DNA from: Monarcha castaneiventris obscurior
Lineage: Eukaryota; Chordata; Aves; Passeriformes; Monarchidae
Length of the DNA stretch: 64,000 nt
Direction: 5' to 3'
Assembly (NCBI GenBank): GCA_026261815.1
Contig: JAMPIT010000230.1
Location: 41,500,501-41,564,500 of the forward strand
Of the stretch, positions 1-12,800 are shown piece after piece. The stretch's first letter is position 1. Every line of letters begins with the position of its first letter. The notes below the pieces were generated by a model. That model was given only the letters and a program-made list of their open reading frames with translations, was not told the DNA's origin and ran no database searches. The position numbers were made by a program, and so were the translations under genes.

Positions 1-60
1 TGTGTCCCCTAGGGGGAACACTCTCTGTGCCCTCAGGTACCTGCTTTCAAAATACCAGAG

Positions 61-80
61 GATGGGAGATGATGGGAGAT
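61..80. repeat. 10-bp direct duplication GATGGGAGAT x2
   Basis: GATGGGAGAT occurs twice in immediate succession. It is a trivial tandem duplication, typical of replication slippage in non-coding DNA. Confidence 0.9.
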
Positions 81-3000
81 GAATCCAAATGAATTAATCA
101 ACCCAAATCCTTGTTTGGAAATCAGATGGTGTTTGATTATGGATTTACCATCTTTAACCACAAATGTGAAATTTATGGACTAGAGACGTGTTACTCTCAA
201 AATTTAATTTCTAGGTTGTGTTCTGCTTTTCAGACAGTGCAGCAAAATATGAGAGTCTCTCTTACGCCCTGTCTCGTCAATTACGGGAGACCGGGAAATC
301 TCGGTCTTCAGTGTTTCAAGATGAAATTTTTATTTCATCTGGCAGAGATGATCCTTTTTAGCATGGCATAGACAAGCATGAAGCCTCTTTTGTCCTATGG
401 ATTGAAGGGATTCAAGCTTTACATCCATGGAGGAGTGGAGATCACACATGGTCCTGGTGTATCTCCAGACTGCCTGTATGTGTTTCACTTTTTGGACTGG
501 AGGCCTATTGTCACAGGCTATGAAAAAAGTTTCTGTTCCTGTTCAGTGATATATTGACAGCAGCATTTTGTTACTGAGCCTGTGATCTAGTGCAAAGGAT
601 GCATCCATGTGTGTTTGTACTGGGCAACAGCATCCACTCGGGAATAGAAAACACAGACCAGAGACTTGGGTCACCTCGGTACTTAAATTATCAAAGTAGG
701 ACTTGCAGTTGATTTTTAAAGTAAAGAATGAGTGTATTTCTCTAAGATTCAGCTGTGAGTAGAATATGATGCTTATTGCTGTTAAGGAAGGACTGACGTA
801 GTGTGCCTGTTTCACTGATAATTTCAGAACTATTTCCTGTGTTTAAATATTAAGTAGAAATTACTGAAAAACTTGGATTACTGCCTTTTTGAGAACAAAG
901 GTAAGTATATTTTTAAAGTGTGATCTGATATGCTGAGGGGGAACACAGGGGAGAGACGTGCAGAAGAATGCAGGTTTGTCTCAGTATTTTAAAAAAAAAG
1001 ACCAAGACATTATTTTGTGAAGTAAAGTTGTTTTGTGGTGGCAGATGTATAAAGGCATTGGTTGTTTCAACATCAAGTGTCCCTGGCAGATGAATAACAA
1101 GATGAAGAACTGCAGTTGGATCAACAAGGCTGATTCTTACCAGTCAGAGAGCTTTTGGAGATTACAGTATAGTATGGAGAATTTATTGAGGTGATTTATC
1201 CACAGTGCTTGTGAATACATTACATCCATGCTCTGTCTCAGCTGGTGTAGAGTGGATGTCAATACCTGCAAATGTATTATTAATGTTACTTTGGAAAGCA
1301 GTATGTTTTTGCATAGCTTCAATATCCTTCATGTTCATGGATTTTGAACATAACTCTAAAACTCGCAGTAAATCTTCTGCTGTTGAAACAAATAAATTTT
1401 GGGAAAACATAAAAAATACTTTTAAAAATTACATTTGATAACAACACTCAGTCAGCCTTTCTGCTGCTGAGAGCCCCTGACAACCAGAAATGGAAGCCTC
1501 TATAAAAGTGACTTCTGAAAGAAGCAAAGGAGGAAAATTGTATGTTTTGGTTTTGCCTGTGGGGCTGTCTTCTTGTTTTGGAAGCTTCCATCAGTAGGTG
1601 TGGTTTGTAGAAAAGACAGGTGGAGAAAAGCAAGCTAAAGAAAGGCAGCAGACGAAGCACTATTTCATGTTCAGTACTCTGCTTTTTCCTCTGCATCCCT
1701 AAGTTCTTGTGCTATGAGGGAAACAAACCCAAAAAGACTTGGTAGGGGAGGAGACCAAGAGCTTTTCTTTTACAGTCAGCAATAAGACAGTCATGTGAGA
1801 GAAGACAGGGAATGGACCTTCATCTCGTGTGGTTTCCTCTGTCATGATACCAGAGAGGATGAGTTCTCTCTGCTTCACAGTGTCAAGCAGTTCTTTATCC
1901 ATTCACCTCACGCTCACAAAATCCACTAGCTGACCATGCTGACATTGCCTCCTGCCCAGCCTTGCAGATCCGTATATTTTGTTGCTCAGCATCTGCAGCC
2001 AGGGAAGAGTTACCAAAAGAAGTAACTCCTTTACAGCCACCAAAGAAGGACCCCTACCTAGAATTTCTTGTTGCAGCATTTCTGAGTGCTCCTTGTGAAG
2101 TGCAGAGAAAGGAGTCTGGCAGAGCTGCCCATTTTGGCATCCCTTTGGAAGCTACTACTGGAGATAGGAGGAGAAGAGTGGAGTGGGCAAGGGTAGCTCC
2201 CCAGCAAGGGTGGGGAAGATTGCATTCAGATCAGTGTGGTACACTGCACTTCAAGGCTCTAGTGAGAAAGAAAATGAAGTTGTTCCAGGAGGTCAGTCAT
2301 CTGTGGCTGATTTTTCATAGCAAAACATGTTTTCTACAGTGCATCTGTGCAAAAGTAGGAAACAGTCGTGAATTTGGCAGTGAGAAAATTTTGCCTTTAT
2401 GAAGTTATTTGCTGCAATGGTTTCACTTTGACAGCCCTGAAATAAACAAGACAGTGAACTGAGAGCTTCTCAGGTTTGGAAGATTCAAAACTGGTGTCTT
2501 TGCACCGAGTTACGGCAGAGCACTGTGGAAGCCTCTGGTAAATGAGCTTTAGAGATTTACATCCTTATGTTTGCTTTTCTGAGTCAGTCAGTATATATTA
2601 GTATAGAGGCAGTGTCTTTTATGCAGGTAAGCTAGGATTACAATAGTTTTATGTTTGTCATTATATAAGATCAAAAACGCATTCATTATAATATGCATTC
2701 CAATCCCAAGACCCTGTTAATTTCAATGAATTTCAGGGTCTAGTTTGAGGGACAGTGTTTTAATGAAGACATAAATCACCAGTCATAAGCACCTCTTGCT
2801 ACTTTCATATATAAAATCAGTAGCAGCATTAAAGGTTCACTGGTATTCATAGAGCTTTTGGTCACTACTGAAGATGTATTTTTCTGACAGGTCTGGGACT
2901 TTGTCATTTATAATAAACTGTGAGAGTAATGGATTGGGAACTATATGTATCTGAGGGAGAGGTACCTCATAGTCTACTGAATTTGCCACATATTTCAGTG

Positions 3001-3774
3001 TTTTAAAATATTAATTTATTTTTATTTCATTACTTAATCCATTTGTCCATTGTTCAGCATAAGAGAATTTCAGCCTGTCTGCCATACATGCATTAAGCAC
3101 ATCTACTACCCTGTGGTACACTCATCAGGCTCTGTAGGTTGTTAAGATACTGCCTCTAGGGCAAGTTTGTGTATGAACTGCATCAATCTTGTGCTTTCTT
3201 CCCCTTCTTCTGCCCCACTTTCATTTGTAGATGATGTTGGCACTGCTGGCTGTCATAGGAATGTGGTAGGATTGTTCAGCAGGAAAGGGGGAGATGCATA
3301 GCTTTGCCCATAATACATTTAGGTTGCTAGCTCCAAGCTCTGCAACTGCAAGGGACACGACATGGAAAGAGTCATCAGTGACTTTGCTGTTGCAATTCCA
3401 TTCTGGTGAGGGCAGTGGAATTTCAGTACTCCTGTTTCGAGTCCAGAAGCCTTTACAACCCCCAGGAAGGACTGGGAACATGTTGTTTAAGTGCTCTACA
3501 AACACAGAGGTGATACATACATGAGTGAAGTGTATACCCTGCTGTTCTGTGGTCTCCTGGAGAAGACATCGCAGTGATGCATTTCACAAAAATTTTGCAG
3601 AACTTCTCAAGTATTTGGTGAGGAAGCAGAAAAGCTACCAAAGTATATTCCCCACAGCCTTCATGGAAGAGGCAGAAGCTGAACTGTGTTGTGGATGGCA
3701 TGTCTTCACTCAAAAGGAGTGCTTCATGGCACAGTTTGGAGATGATGTAAAGGAGAGACCTCGGAAATGTCTGT

Positions 3775-3802
3775 CTGACTGCTATGCTTCTATAGCAGTC
3801 AG
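3775..3802. other. Perfect 11-bp hairpin
   Basis: CTGACTGCTAT (3775-3785) is the exact reverse complement of ATAGCAGTCAG (3792-3802), with a 6-base loop GCTTCT. The flanks do not extend the pairing, so it is too short for a usual microRNA precursor. Function unknown. Confidence 0.85.
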
Positions 3803-6800
3803 CAGCCTGCATTCCTGTCAGCAGCCTTCTAGCTATTTACTCAGCTTTGAATGGAATTATATTTGTTATGGCTCCTCTCTAAAGCCAGCTTCTGTGATGG
3901 AGGGGATTAATGGGTCTCTTTTTTAAGGGAGCTTTGCTTAGTTCTGTCAGTATGCTAAAAGCACCCTTAGGCTGTTTTTAATGTATATTGGGGTTGCAAT
4001 ACTCTAAAACACTGCTGGCAGTGATGGAGCACCTGCAGTTTTCATTCTTTTAATTTCATTTCCTAGCATTTGAACAGGAATTAATCAGACTGTGAGGAGA
4101 ATGCTGCAAAGTTTAGGTAGAGCTGTGTCTGCTTCCTTCCATTTCTCTGTGACCCTGTCTATGCTGGCAGTTGCTTCATCAGATTCTTAGCCTGAACAAA
4201 AGAATGGAAGGTCTAGCTGAAGAGAAGATCCAGAATATTTGATTATCCTCAACTTCTCTAGAGTTGTTAAAATTGAGATAAAAATCTTTAATCTACTTTG
4301 GTAAAGAGGAGGCTCAGCAAGTACAGGTGAGTCTACAAGACAGCAGTATGTGAAATGGGAGTGTGGATGCTTTGGAAATGAGGATTAGTTTTTAGTATTG
4401 TTTAAGAAATACCTCACACAAGTGAACGAGAATGCAGGAGCCTGAAGCATGCTGCATTTGCTCCACAACAAGAAGAAATATGTCACCAAAGGGAAACCCT
4501 GGGATCTCTGCTGCTCTGAGTACCACCTTCAGGTTTCTTTCTGAATTTCTCTATTTCAGTGTATGAGCTTCTTGATACTAGATTGCTTCATTGCCATAAG
4601 GAAAAATTAAAAGTAGTTTATTATTAATGTTTCTATGGAGTCTAAAGATCATACTCTTATCTATATTTCTAGCAGTGTAACACCACTCAAATTTCTTTAA
4701 TTCCCTGAATCAGATTCTTAGTGGTCAGAAAGAAGTGCATGATTAGCTTGGTTTAAGTCATTATCACTCCACTGAAATAAATCACACTTTTTTATATATA
4801 CTTTATATATTATGTATTGTATAAGTAAAATATGGGAATGGTACTGGCAAATATGAGAGTTGTGTCTGGCTTTCTCGTGTCCTGCTAGAATTCACATTGT
4901 TGAAAACACTGTTTATTCTTCAGGACATGATGAGGTAATGCTCATCTTTTAGGCACAGCTTTACTGCAATTAATAAAATACTGATACTGTATTGCAAACC
5001 CATATATTTAGTAGAACATCTATTTACAAAACCTAAAGCTAGTAGATATTCATTAAAGCATCTTTTTGAGGATGTTCCTACCGTTTTCTACATTAGTGTA
5101 GTCTCACAGAAATATATATGTAAGAACTGTGCAAGTCCTTTTTTACATGCAGCTACTCACATAAATCACTGAAATCCATCAAGCATCTCTTAATTTATTT
5201 TCTGATTCTTGACAACTTCTTTCTTTTTCTAGCACAGGCATTTAAGCATTGTCAGAACACAGCTTCAGATTCTCATCTTGGTTGTTCTGATAATTTAATT
5301 TTGAGGAGAAAAATTTAATTCAATAGATCATCTTTGGATTTATACTGATGTTAAATGTGATCTGGTTCACTCTGCATCTGTTCCAATGGGAAACCCGATC
5401 TACTGAATTATTTTAACATTTTCATATCCCTTCTTTGCTCTATTTGCTTCAAATTTTGCCTATTTATGACAGCCCTAGATGGCAGCTATCTAGGCTGGTT
5501 GATTGTCACGTGAGAGACCAATAGTGGACATCTGGCTGGGGTAGGATGCTCCATAGGAAAATGATCCCCTGAAGTGTAATGATTTTGGGCTGTGCATAGC
5601 CCAAGGAGGAAGGTTGTGTGGAGTGACAGATGGATGCCTCTGGCTGACCTCGCTGTAGGTGCAGGAGGAGCAGATGGCAGGTAGGGTGATGTCCAGACAT
5701 AGGATTTTAGGTACCTTTGACCCTCAGCTTAGCTGTGTACAGTGGCAAGACTGGAGTCTTGTGAGTCACCTTTCCATGGTGCAATGTGCTTCTCTGGTAA
5801 TTCAGACACAGACACAGTTATGAGCAATTATGAAAGAATAATTATTTCTTCTTCTGAGATTCTTGTGGTATCTTGCACGGATAAACTGAAGAACTCATAC
5901 CTCATTAGTGAGGTCCACAAATTAATTGCCTCCAACTATTTCTGTCCTTTGTGTGCTATATATACCTGTTGTAGGCAGAAACAGGCAGTGTAACCATGTG
6001 CATAATTAGTTCCTCTGCCTGGTTTGCAGGTGGGAGGCCAAATGTATGCAGGGGAAGTGATTATAGATTACTAATTGAGATAGCTTATTATGCAAGTTAT
6101 GTGAAGACCCTCAGCAAGTCAGTGGTAGAAGAGAGCTGCAGGGCCATTTTTTCTGTGTAATTCCTGGTTGTGGTAGATTTTTGGTGAAAATGGCCCAAAT
6201 TCTGAAGTTTTCCTCAAAATATTTGTTTTTCCTTGACTGGTCTTTGTTCAGATGATGACTTGATCAAAGGAGTGTAATGATTTGACCTGAGATTGCTTTT
6301 ATTTCTCTGAGTGATGGCTAAATAGTTCTCCTTCCTTCTTGGATGAAGTAATGCCTGATCATGTGAACAGACATTAATCTCTACTGAGAACATTTCATAT
6401 AATGGGAAAATTGAAAGAAAATGAATCCAGGCTTTTATGCCAAACTTGGCTTTCTTCTTCTGTAGCAGAAAGACATCAGTGTTCTATAGGAAGGGTCCCA
6501 GTTCTTCCTTTTTTGGCCCCAGCCAGCAAGCAGCTAAAGGCCAGATACAGCAAAGTGACTGCACAGCCAGGGTATAGAGACCAGGCTAATCTCTGGTATG
6601 ACAGACCCCTTTGGCCACTGAGGAGCTCTGCAGTGGCCACGGCAGCAGTCTTGCCCATGGTACTGGAGTCATATAAGGAAACCCTAATTTTGGGAAGCTT
6701 CTTCCTCTCACCTATGAACAGATCCATCAATCTCTCTCCCATACCTTTCAGGAGCCACTGGAAATCAGTGTGTTGAGATAAATGAGGCTATTTAAGGTGA

Positions 6801-9800
6801 AGAGGGTGAAGTTCCTGCTACCAGAAGAGTTTCTCTCAAATACAGCCATTGTCAAGGTTGTGCTCCTCAAATGCCAGGGACAAAGGCACAAAAGTTAAGC
6901 AAAACTTTCTGTAGCTTATTATTTCTGGTGATAATAATAGTCTTTTTGTGTTCAAGCAGGAGAAGGGCTCATTTTTCAAACCCTGTGCATATATGTGCAA
7001 TACCAGCCTGGATCCTAATGCATTTGGAACCTGAACTGAGAGAAGATGAGCAAAAACATTATTTTAGCATTGGAAAACTGAAACAATGTATGATCTGGCT
7101 TCCTCAAGATTGGAGGGATATTTGATGGTTCTAAATTCTACCCTCAAGGCCCACTCCGCTTTAGTGCCCATTCTTTACTCATTTTGTCAACCAGTCTAGC
7201 TTACTGAATTGGGGGGAAAATTGATCCTGTGTTAATTTCTCTTCTTTTTTCTGGTCTTCAGTATTGTAGAAATTAAAGCTAAGCAGCAAACAGTAAGTAA
7301 CTTGACTTCTCCTTCACTCAGAACTGTAAATTCTGAGTGAGAAATTGTAAATCCTGCAGATAGTTGCTGTGTGATAAGCACTCTGCTCACATAGGGAGCT
7401 TATCTTCAGGGGAGGCAGAATTCCCCTATTTCCCCATAATCACTGTGGCTTTATGAGGGAGAAAAGCAACACGTAGGTTATATTTACAAAGGGAGTCTTT
7501 ATCGCCAAAGTGGATAAACTACAGTGAAATGGTAGGGCCTGTTGAGCACATGGTAGGACATCACTGCCTGCCATAAGACATGAAATAGGTGTATTTCTTT
7601 CCCTTTTTAGTGTATACTGAAACCTTTGCCCCTTCTCTTCACTTGCCATCTTTGTTAGATGCTGACCAAAAATATGGTATCATCATATTATGTCATATCA
7701 GATCATAGTTCTCAATGGGTAGACTGAGCACACACTGAAATGTTTGTGTGTATCTCTTCCTTACTCACTTTCCCTGGGAGACGTGAGATTGCACATTCCA
7801 TTATGAATCACAGACTGAAATCCTCTTTGTTTATGTTGGGTGTTTTTGGCTATGTTGGATTTTCTTACTGTCTCATGTACTTTCGTTTTTGTGACAGTTT
7901 CTTTATCTGTCATGTATTTTTGTACTCATTGTGCAGCTTCTCTTGGTCTCTCACATTTCCTCAGCTTGCTGACCATGGCCAGTGGCATTACCGTGCTGAG
8001 TAATGCCCAGCCAGGAGCCATGTCTTGTCTCAAGCATGGCAGAGCAGGGCTGAGATCTTGCTCTGAATAACTGGATCCACTGCCACCTTCCATGTTTAAA
8101 TGTCCCATTTAACCTTGAAAGACTTGGTCCGTTTTTTGCCTTGTTTCCCCATCCCTGCACCCTGCCTGGCCCATGTCCTATGTGGAGACTGGGACATGCA
8201 AACATAGCAGAACTCATGGCCGTAAGTAATGTGGTGATTTAATGTCATCTTGGGGTTTGTTTTTTATTTTTTTAATTGAAGCCAACTGCCTTCAGCAGCA
8301 CTCACAGATGAAAAGGTCTTTAAGTGCTGGTGAGCTTTAGCAGGAAAGGAACCACTTACTCTGTGTGAACCTGAGTGTGCCTTGGTGGCTTCTCTGGAAA
8401 AGAACATATGAAGAAAAAATGAGCTGATTTCAAGTCTGCTCAGAGCATCCTCTGCAAAACAGACTCAGTCTTGCCCTGTTTCTCTCATTCATATTGGTTT
8501 GCAAATTGCAGTTAAAGAAGCTTTAACGCTGACCCTTCAGAATCACCCTTATAAACACAAGCATAGACTTTTTGGGTGTGTTCCCTGTGTGCATAGAGTT
8601 AGTGGCATGATTAGGACTTAGCATGTAAAGAGAGAGATTGAGAGAAACAAGAGCTGGCTTATCAGCTCAGGAGAGGTGTCCTGCTCTGGTGGTGGCTGCT
8701 GGGTACCTGCTCAGCACGGTGAATTTGTGAGTGTAAGATGTTTGGACTTGGGGTGAGCACATACTGTGCCTGTGAGGGAAGGGATGTTGCTCCTAACCTT
8801 GTGCTTACAAAGCATTCAGTGCCACGTGCCCAGTCACACTCATTCATTTGATACTCTGCTATTTAAAGCTGATTTTGTAAAACTGCTTGTTTAGCACAAA
8901 ATCACAGACACTGGAAACAGAAGAAAAATATATATTAGGACATGAAGTTTATTTTTACACTCTGCCAATTTTCTCCAGATGTTCCCACCTCACACTTTCC
9001 AGCCCTGATACAGTTCCCTCTTAAGTCACACCTTTCATCTAGAAATTACCAAGGAATAAAAATTAAAGGTCTATTTTTATCTCTCCCAATACCTCATAAC
9101 TGCACAGGACATGAAACCTAATTTGTATGAGACAGAGCTAGAATTATGTGGGAAAGGCCACAAAATTTTTCCTTGTCTCCTTTTCTTATCTGCATACCTT
9201 TGGTTTTGGTTGAGCTTCATTTATTTCCCATTAACCCACATGTTCCACTCCTGGTGTATTGTTCTTGTTTGGATGTAAAATGCAATGGGCAAATACTCCA
9301 GTGCATTGCAGAAATTGTCCAGGGAAGGTTAAAGGTTCCAGTAAATAGACTGCATATTTTGGAACTTTGGCTCTGTCAGACAGTCTCTTCTGACATCGAT
9401 CAAAAACCTGATTAGGAGTGAACCTCCCCTTTTGTTCCTTCTTTACACAAGCTGGAGGTGGCTTGAAAAGTATGCTTGATGAACCCTTCACAATAACAGA
9501 TCACTATATTGCTTAATATACATAATAATTACTGCTAGCTACTGCCAGGGAAAAAGCACATTGCACTTCTTCCTGCTGATGAGACCATGAACATGGTAGA
9601 ATGAAGATATTTAATCTGTCAGCATTAGTATTCAGAGTGAACAGAGCTTTGTAATAAGTCATAAGATACCACTTCCAGATCTGGAACTGCCGCTTATGCA
9701 TTGTGCTGGTTGGAATTAAAAGGGGTTTTTGTTTATGTGTTTTTACTTTTTTCTGTACTTGAAGCACTAGCAATTTTAAATCAAATCTCAGAAGGGCATG

Positions 9801-12800
9801 AAGATTTGAACTTTAAAAATGAGACATTCCTGTGGCTCTTTCCATTCTCTCATTGCCCTGTATTCTGAGGAATTTGATTATTTTATTTCCTTGCACTCTT
9901 AATGATCAGACTGTAAAATCCCACTGATGGATTCACTGCTGTCTAATGTGCTGTGTGTACCTGCCAAAATGACCATGGTGCCCCTTTACAGGCCAAACAA
10001 GAGCAGGGTCCCTGGCACCAGATGCTGGCTCTACAGTGAGAAATAGGTAGTCTGTATTCCCATCCAAATACCCTCACCTCCCATTTTCCTAGATGTTTCA
10101 AGAAAATCATTTTGGAATTTGGCAAGGGAACGGGAGATCATGCATGGACAGATTCCCCTGCACAGATAGCAAAGCAATTACGTCCAATTTAAGACAACAG
10201 TCATCCAAGCTGTTCTCTGCAGAGCCAAATTGAAGTATACCCAAAGCAGATTGCAGGATGAGAGCCTAAATTTGAAACCTCAATATTCTTAGAACTTTTC
10301 TTTTATATTTAATTATTATTTACTGTTTGTTTATTTTGTAGTTCTCCCCTCCTTCATCAAGCAGAGCATTTCCATAAAAATCAGCCAGTTGATTTCTGTA
10401 AACGTGTCAGAATCAAGCTTTCCTTATGAGTAATAAAGAATACATTTGTGGGATGTTTCTTTTCCACGATGTAGTGCCAGCTCTTCGTTCTACGAGGATA
10501 GACTGTCTCTTCCATGGCAACTGGAATAGAAATATGATTTTTCAGTTGAAATATCCTAAAGAGGCTCATAATAATGAGGCCCACCTTGGACTGAGGGGAG
10601 GGAATTGGTGATTTTGAATAGAGTGCTCTGGCCATTTTAGACAGGGATATTTTCTGAAACAGTAGGGCAGAAAGTCTCTGAAATCCCAAACACTATCGGC
10701 AAAGAATTAACTTCTACTTTATAGCTGCTAAATTGAATTATCACTGGAAGGGAAAAAAGCCCCTTAATGGTTTACCCAGATATTGATTCTCTGTTGTTGT
10801 CAAACCCCAGCTGTTCTCTGGAACGGAATAGTGGGGTCAAGATATAACCCTTGTTCCACACCACAGAGGATCAATACCTTCAGTACAATTCAGGTAGTTG
10901 TAATTACAAGGTCTTGACAGCTTTGCCTGTAGGTTAAATGACAGTCAATACCAAGTTGGTAGATTTCTTTTTCCTGAAAGCCCCTAAATGTGTGGGTTTT
11001 GCTTATTTTCTAACAAGAAGGGACCTTTGAGACCTAGCTTTTCTAAACTGTGTGCTCTGCAGACTGGCAGGTCTACTGAGGGTGGGTGTGTAGGATAAAC
11101 TCAGGCATCATTTACACCAAGGAATCACATTGCTTTCCATGCAGCCTGCAAATCATCCTATTTTGTAATGTTAAGATGTTTTTGGGTCATGGTGGGAATG
11201 GGGAGAGGCATCTCCAATGACTAGGACTAACTTCCCTTTCATGTGAAGGACAAGGCTGAGGTTTCCAAAGCAGCAGCATGTGCTGGTGGGTGGGATGGCA
11301 GCTCTGAAATCAAATCACCAGCACTCCAGAAGATCTGCTGGAGAGCTTTCTGAATGGATTGCTGCTGCTCCTGGATTTCAAGTGCTGTCTTGAAATCCTC
11401 ATCCACATTTGCTGTCACTGTGGATTAAATTATTTGTGTTCTTACCATACAACCATAGGACAAACCATGAGGCTCCTCGTGTACTTGTGTGCATGCAGTG
11501 CCTACCTAACACTCCTATTTGTGGGCTATTCACAGGCTTTACAAGAGACATTCTGCCCTGGGGGGCTTCTGCTTTACTCCAGCACAGTTCAGCACTGCTG
11601 CTCAGCTCTTAGTGACTCCCATCAGTGAGAGGAAGAGGATGGTGCCCCAGACAGCAAGAGCTCAGTGGGACCAATCACCATTGCATTGACAGGACCTGCT
11701 TGGCTGGCCCTCCCTGGGAAATAATGCAGGCAGTACGTCACTGAAACCATGCAGGTGCAACTCTGTACATAAAAAAATGATGGTGTGGTGCTAATCAGCA
11801 TTAAAATAAAAGCAGCACAGTCTGCTGTCCTAAGAGACCCCAGTGCTGGGGCACTTCAAGCCCAGCTGAGCACAGCCCAGCTCTGCATGCTGAGTCCCAA
11901 GAGCCCGGAGACTAAGCACATGGGTACAGGCTGTGGTGCTGTGTGTGCATCAGTGTGATATTTTTGGGTGCTGCTGAGTGGTCCAACTTACATAGCATTA
12001 AGGAGGGAAAAAAATCCCAACTGAGTTACATCAGTTTATGAATGTTGAATGCTTTTCCTGACATTCAGTACAGTCTGTGGTGCTGGAAGAGTTTATAGAC
12101 TGATGTATGTATTTCCTGGGATTATGTTCATGTTGAAAATTTTATATTGTCAGCCTGCATTACAAGGAAGAAAAAGTAGATTTCTTACCTTGATCTCCCT
12201 ATCCAGAACCTCTCAAAAAATTGCTATTCACCTAATATCTGATGTGCACTTCCAATGGAGTTTTCCATGTCCTTGGAACAATCCAACAGCTCAAAAATTT
12301 TAGTTGTCTGTCATGACAGTTCCCTCATCTGGAGGCAGATAGATCACAAGTAGATACAAAAAGGAAAATTCCTGAACTTCAAACAAAGATATATTGTTAA
12401 TTATTACCACTGATGGAAACTGGAAGAAAACCCGTCTTGCCCTTGAAAACAATAATCTCCTGCTTTATATTTAATCTGAAAAAAATAGCCTCCTTAGTAG
12501 CATCTAGGAATCACACTGTAGTGACAGAGAGGGAAGTGTGCCACCCTGTGAATAACAAATAAACTGTTAGCAATAACCAAAACCTGTGATTTTTTAGACA
12601 TCTGTCATCTTAGAATTCACTAGACTAAACCATACTTAGCTGGTGAGACCACATGAGATAATAGAGGAGTTACAGACTGTCCCTGCTGTGGACAGCTGGT
12701 AAAGTAATTTAATTTTTAGCTGGAGATTTATCTGCAGACTTTCACCTAAAAGTCCCTGAATTCAGAAGCACAGAAAAGAATTACATCTGTTTGTCTAGAA

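Noticed and set aside
3453..3926. Overlapping open frames of 119 and 133 codons on opposite strands
   Set aside because: Neither has a recognisable domain or composition, and their overlap suggests chance openness. No splice signals frame them convincingly.
11000..11060. The words AAGAAGGGACCTTTGAGACC, checked as a CR1 3' end
   Set aside because: It resembles a CR1 3' segment only over about 15 bases, with no terminal octamer-type repeat and no coding remnant upstream.
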